DNA of 28,200 nucleotides, taken from assembly GCA_007131625.1 (NCBI GenBank), contig SLQC01000269.1:1-28200 (forward strand), given 5' to 3'. Numbering within the stretch: the first letter of the stretch is position 1; each line of letters starts with the position of its first letter. Below, one piece after another: positions 26,506 to 28,200 of the stretch. Source of the stretch: Balneolales bacterium (GTDB lineage Bacteria > Bacteroidota > Rhodothermia > Balneolales > Natronogracilivirgulaceae). The position numbers were made by a program, and so were the translations under genes. The notes under the pieces were generated by a model that did not search any database, was not told the origin of the DNA, and saw only the letters and a program-made list of their open reading frames with translations.

Positions 26506-26663
26506 AAATGGCTGGAAGGAGCACATAAATTTACTGATAAGAAAATAAAAAATCAGTTGCTGATGGTTCAAAGTATGGTCACGCAATTATAAATTCGAGT
26601 GAAGCCTATGAAAAATCAGTTGAAAATATCGTAGAAGTTTTGAGAAATTTATTGGTGTTGTAG
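26506..26663 (+). pseudogene. Frameshifted C-terminal coding remnant, family unknown
   Basis: One frame reads KWLEGAHKFTDKKIKNQLL from 26506. About one base is missing near 26560-26564, after which another frame continues DGSKYGHAIINSSEAYEKSV and on to EVLRNLLVL with a TAG at 26661-26663. Joined, the two give a coherent, amphipathic C-terminal protein segment of about 51 residues. No start or upstream portion is present, as the sequence before 26500 is repeat DNA. It looks like the 3' end of a gene cut off by an insertion or deletion and then frameshifted. I cannot name the family. Confidence 0.45.
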
Positions 26664-26704
26664 AATAAAGTGAACAAAAAATAATTATAAATTAGGCCAG
26701 AAAG

Positions 26705-26740
26705 ATGAATACCCGGCAGTGTCTATGGTATAGTATTCAT
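26705..26740. terminator. Inverted repeat overlapping the 3' end of the hydrolase gene
   Basis: ATGAATAC (26705-26712) is the exact reverse complement of GTATTCAT (26733-26740), with a 20-base loop. The right arm covers the TGA stop of the minus-strand gene. The position fits a transcript-ending or stabilising hairpin, but the stem is AT-rich and no long T run follows directly. Confidence 0.3.
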
Positions 26741-28071
26741 TGAACGATGATATCCACCTCAGCCGACCTGTACAATTCTTCGCCTGTTTCATCTTTGACC
26801 ACTGCCTGGAAATCATAAATCCCCGGTTCAACAGGTTCCCAGGTTATTCTAAGCCGTATCCCATTGTCTTGTTCAGCTATCTGCTCGTTATTTGCCAGCA
26901 ATACTATATTAAATGCTTCTGATTCGTCGGTATAAAGATGCGACAGGTTAATTTCGATGGTCTGTCCTAATTGAAAGATCTCTCCATCATGAGGATAATT
27001 AATAGCAATGGAATTTTGTTTGAGTGATGCAGGATCAATCCGAAATCCGGGAGTAGACAAATTACTATACATCTCGTAAACTTCCAAGTCATCTGCGACA
27101 CCCCGGAATTCAAAAGGAAAATACTGGTTTCTGAGCATGCCCATATACCCCCAGCCACTACCGTTCATTACAGCAATAGCCAGGGCTGCAGCTCCTTCAA
27201 GACCCAATTTGTCATCCTCATTACAGACAATCGGTTTGCCGTATTTTTTCAAATCGTTTATTCTGCTTTCGTAAAGATCGAGTGAGGTTGTATTGAAATG
27301 GATAAGTAAGAAATCAGAAGCACGTGCAAGGTCTTCGTGGAACCTTCCATTACCCATACCACTTGTACTTACCAGAAGCTCTGGATTCAGCTGCTTTGCC
27401 AATCTGATCAGCTCAACCTGTCCTTCTTCACTCATTAGCCACTCACTATCGGGCCAGTTCCGGAAACCACCATGCCGGTATTCGTTCGACACTTCAAGTA
27501 CAACATTTGTGAATCCTTTCTCAGTGATCCAGTCGACTGAATTCTCCAATGCATTCATAATACTCTCTTTTCCCGTAAGAGCTGAGAAATGGGAATGTTG
27601 ACGCTGATAGAAAAGAGATAGTATTATCGCAGTATTATTAACATCGGCGGCTCTGATAACCTTTTCAACCCGCTGCAAATATTCATCCCTTAGTGATCCA
27701 TCTGCATTGAAAGCAGTGTTTATGGCTCCTTCGAACCCGGGCATACCACCCTGGAGCGATATGGTAAAGGCATTGACACCACTGGAAGCATATTCGGGTA
27801 TTTTTTCAATAAATGACTCTGTAATGACATCCGGGTCAAAATCATTAGCCAGTTTTTTCAGTTCCGGACCACGGTCCTCAAATACTGAATTAACCATTCG
27901 TACATTCATCAACAGCCCTTCAACCGGTGACCCGGGGTTAACAATTTGATCGTTGAAATACCATTTATCTTCAATGATGGAAACGGTAGTATTGAAGTCC
28001 TTTTCTTTCATACAGCCTACTACAAGCAATATCATCAGTAAAGTGATAACATTTGTGAGTCTGTATGGCAC
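26737..28071 (-). CDS. Lipoprotein with glycoside-hydrolase-like TIM barrel and Ig-like domain
   Basis: The 444-residue product begins with a clear lipoprotein signal (TLLMILLVVGC region, lipidated Cys20). Residues about 35-345 look like a (beta/alpha)8 barrel of glycoside hydrolase clan A. VVLEVSNEYRHG at 190-201 offers Glu197 after Asn196 as acid/base, and GKPIVCNEDD at 278-287 offers Glu285 as nucleophile. The intervening strand motifs (LLVSTSG, FLLIHFN) fit. Residues about 355-443 form an Ig-like beta-sandwich (INYPHDGEIFQLGQTIEINL, ending RSAEVDIIV) of the kind often appended to glycosidases. The start is GTG at 28071; no in-frame ATG lies upstream before a stop, and the GTG gives the full signal peptide. 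A GH5-like or GH39-like hydrolase at the cell envelope is the best guess. The family number and substrate are not determined. Confidence 0.78.
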   Translation of the reverse strand: MPYRLTNVITLLMILLVVGCMKEKDFNTTVSIIEDKWYFNDQIVNPGSPVEGLLMNVRMVNSVFEDRGPELKKLANDFDPDVITESFIEKIPEYASSGVNAFTISLQGGMPGFEGAINTAFNADGSLRDEYLQRVEKVIRAADVNNTAIILSLFYQRQHSHFSALTGKESIMNALENSVDWITEKGFTNVVLEVSNEYRHGGFRNWPDSEWLMSEEGQVELIRLAKQLNPELLVSTSGMGNGRFHEDLARASDFLLIHFNTTSLDLYESRINDLKKYGKPIVCNEDDKLGLEGAAALAIAVMNGSGWGYMGMLRNQYFPFEFRGVADDLEVYEMYSNLSTPGFRIDPASLKQNSIAINYPHDGEIFQLGQTIEINLSHLYTDESEAFNIVLLANNEQIAEQDNGIRLRITWEPVEPGIYDFQAVVKDETGEELYRSAEVDIIVQ

Positions 28072-28200
28072 ATAACTTAATACCTGAATCCGTGAATTAG
28101 TGTTCCGTTTTAATTTCTTAAGCTAAAAATACCGGCAAATTTCTCATTCCATTCATTTTTGCAGATAAACGAGCCGGGAAAATCGATAATCAAGCCCTAA

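Larger units (their letters stand above)
26280..26736. other. Gene-poor region with repeats and coding debris
   Basis: These 457 bases separate the sialidase-like gene from the glycoside-hydrolase-like gene, both on the minus strand. They hold a 21-bp tandem duplication (26448-26489) and a frameshifted plus-strand coding remnant (26506-26663). A dyad overlaps the end of the downstream-lying gene (26705-26740). The stretch 26290-26440 shows nothing recognisable. Overall it looks like an insertion or deletion scar. Confidence 0.5.

Noticed and set aside
28072..28200. Right edge searched for a further gene or promoter
   Set aside because: Only 129 AT-rich bases with no open frame of note and no convincing promoter; the 5' region of the last gene is probably incomplete.

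Overview
The window reads as a chromosomal segment from a Bacteroidota-like bacterium of the FCB group, perhaps Balneolota or Rhodothermota. The best clue is the subtilisin-like protease at 12356-15442, which ends in a YPNPFN-type C-terminal sorting domain typical of type IX secretion cargo. Lipoprotein signals, scarce Shine-Dalgarno sequences and a base composition that looks near 45-50% GC fit this. No rRNA, tRNA, CRISPR array or intact transposase gene was seen. The taxonomic call is inference.

Positions 1-10193 look like ordinary chromosome. In order they hold a 5'-truncated homocysteine S-methyltransferase, a U32-family protein of the tRNA/rRNA hydroxylation type, NADP-type glutamate dehydrogenase, a class A penicillin-binding protein, a small outer-membrane barrel protein, a lipoprotein-like gamma-glutamyltransferase and a lineage-specific lipoprotein. 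A clear hairpin with A and T tracts at 6612-6651 separates the barrel gene from the PBP gene.

Positions 10194-15600 are more idiosyncratic. An AT-rich spacer carries two imperfect direct repeats that resemble insertion-sequence ends. It is followed by a 210-residue protein that appears to join a TonB-like C-terminal domain to a parvulin-like domain, a membrane-associated protein of unknown function, and the secreted S8 protease. A short array of three degenerate repeats lies after the protease.

Positions 15600-28071 look like an accessory catabolic island, almost all on the minus strand. Its first part is a calcineurin-like secreted phosphoesterase of clearly higher GC than its neighbours, a GntP-type permease and a secreted PHP-domain protein. 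The ribosome binding site of the PHP gene sits in a 9-bp hairpin. The second part is a truncated sulfatase, an L-rhamnose mutarotase (the only plus-strand gene here), a large secreted beta-helix/PKD protein, a sialidase-like Asp-box protein and a lipoprotein with a glycoside-hydrolase-like TIM barrel.

Together these suggest breakdown of a rhamnose-containing, possibly sulfated, polysaccharide outside the cell or in the periplasm, with uptake of sugars or sugar acids. No SusC/SusD pair, TonB receptor or regulator is visible, so this is not a canonical polysaccharide utilization locus. The truncated sulfatase, a frameshifted coding remnant at 26506-26663 and the IS-like repeats show that the island is being rearranged and partly eroded.
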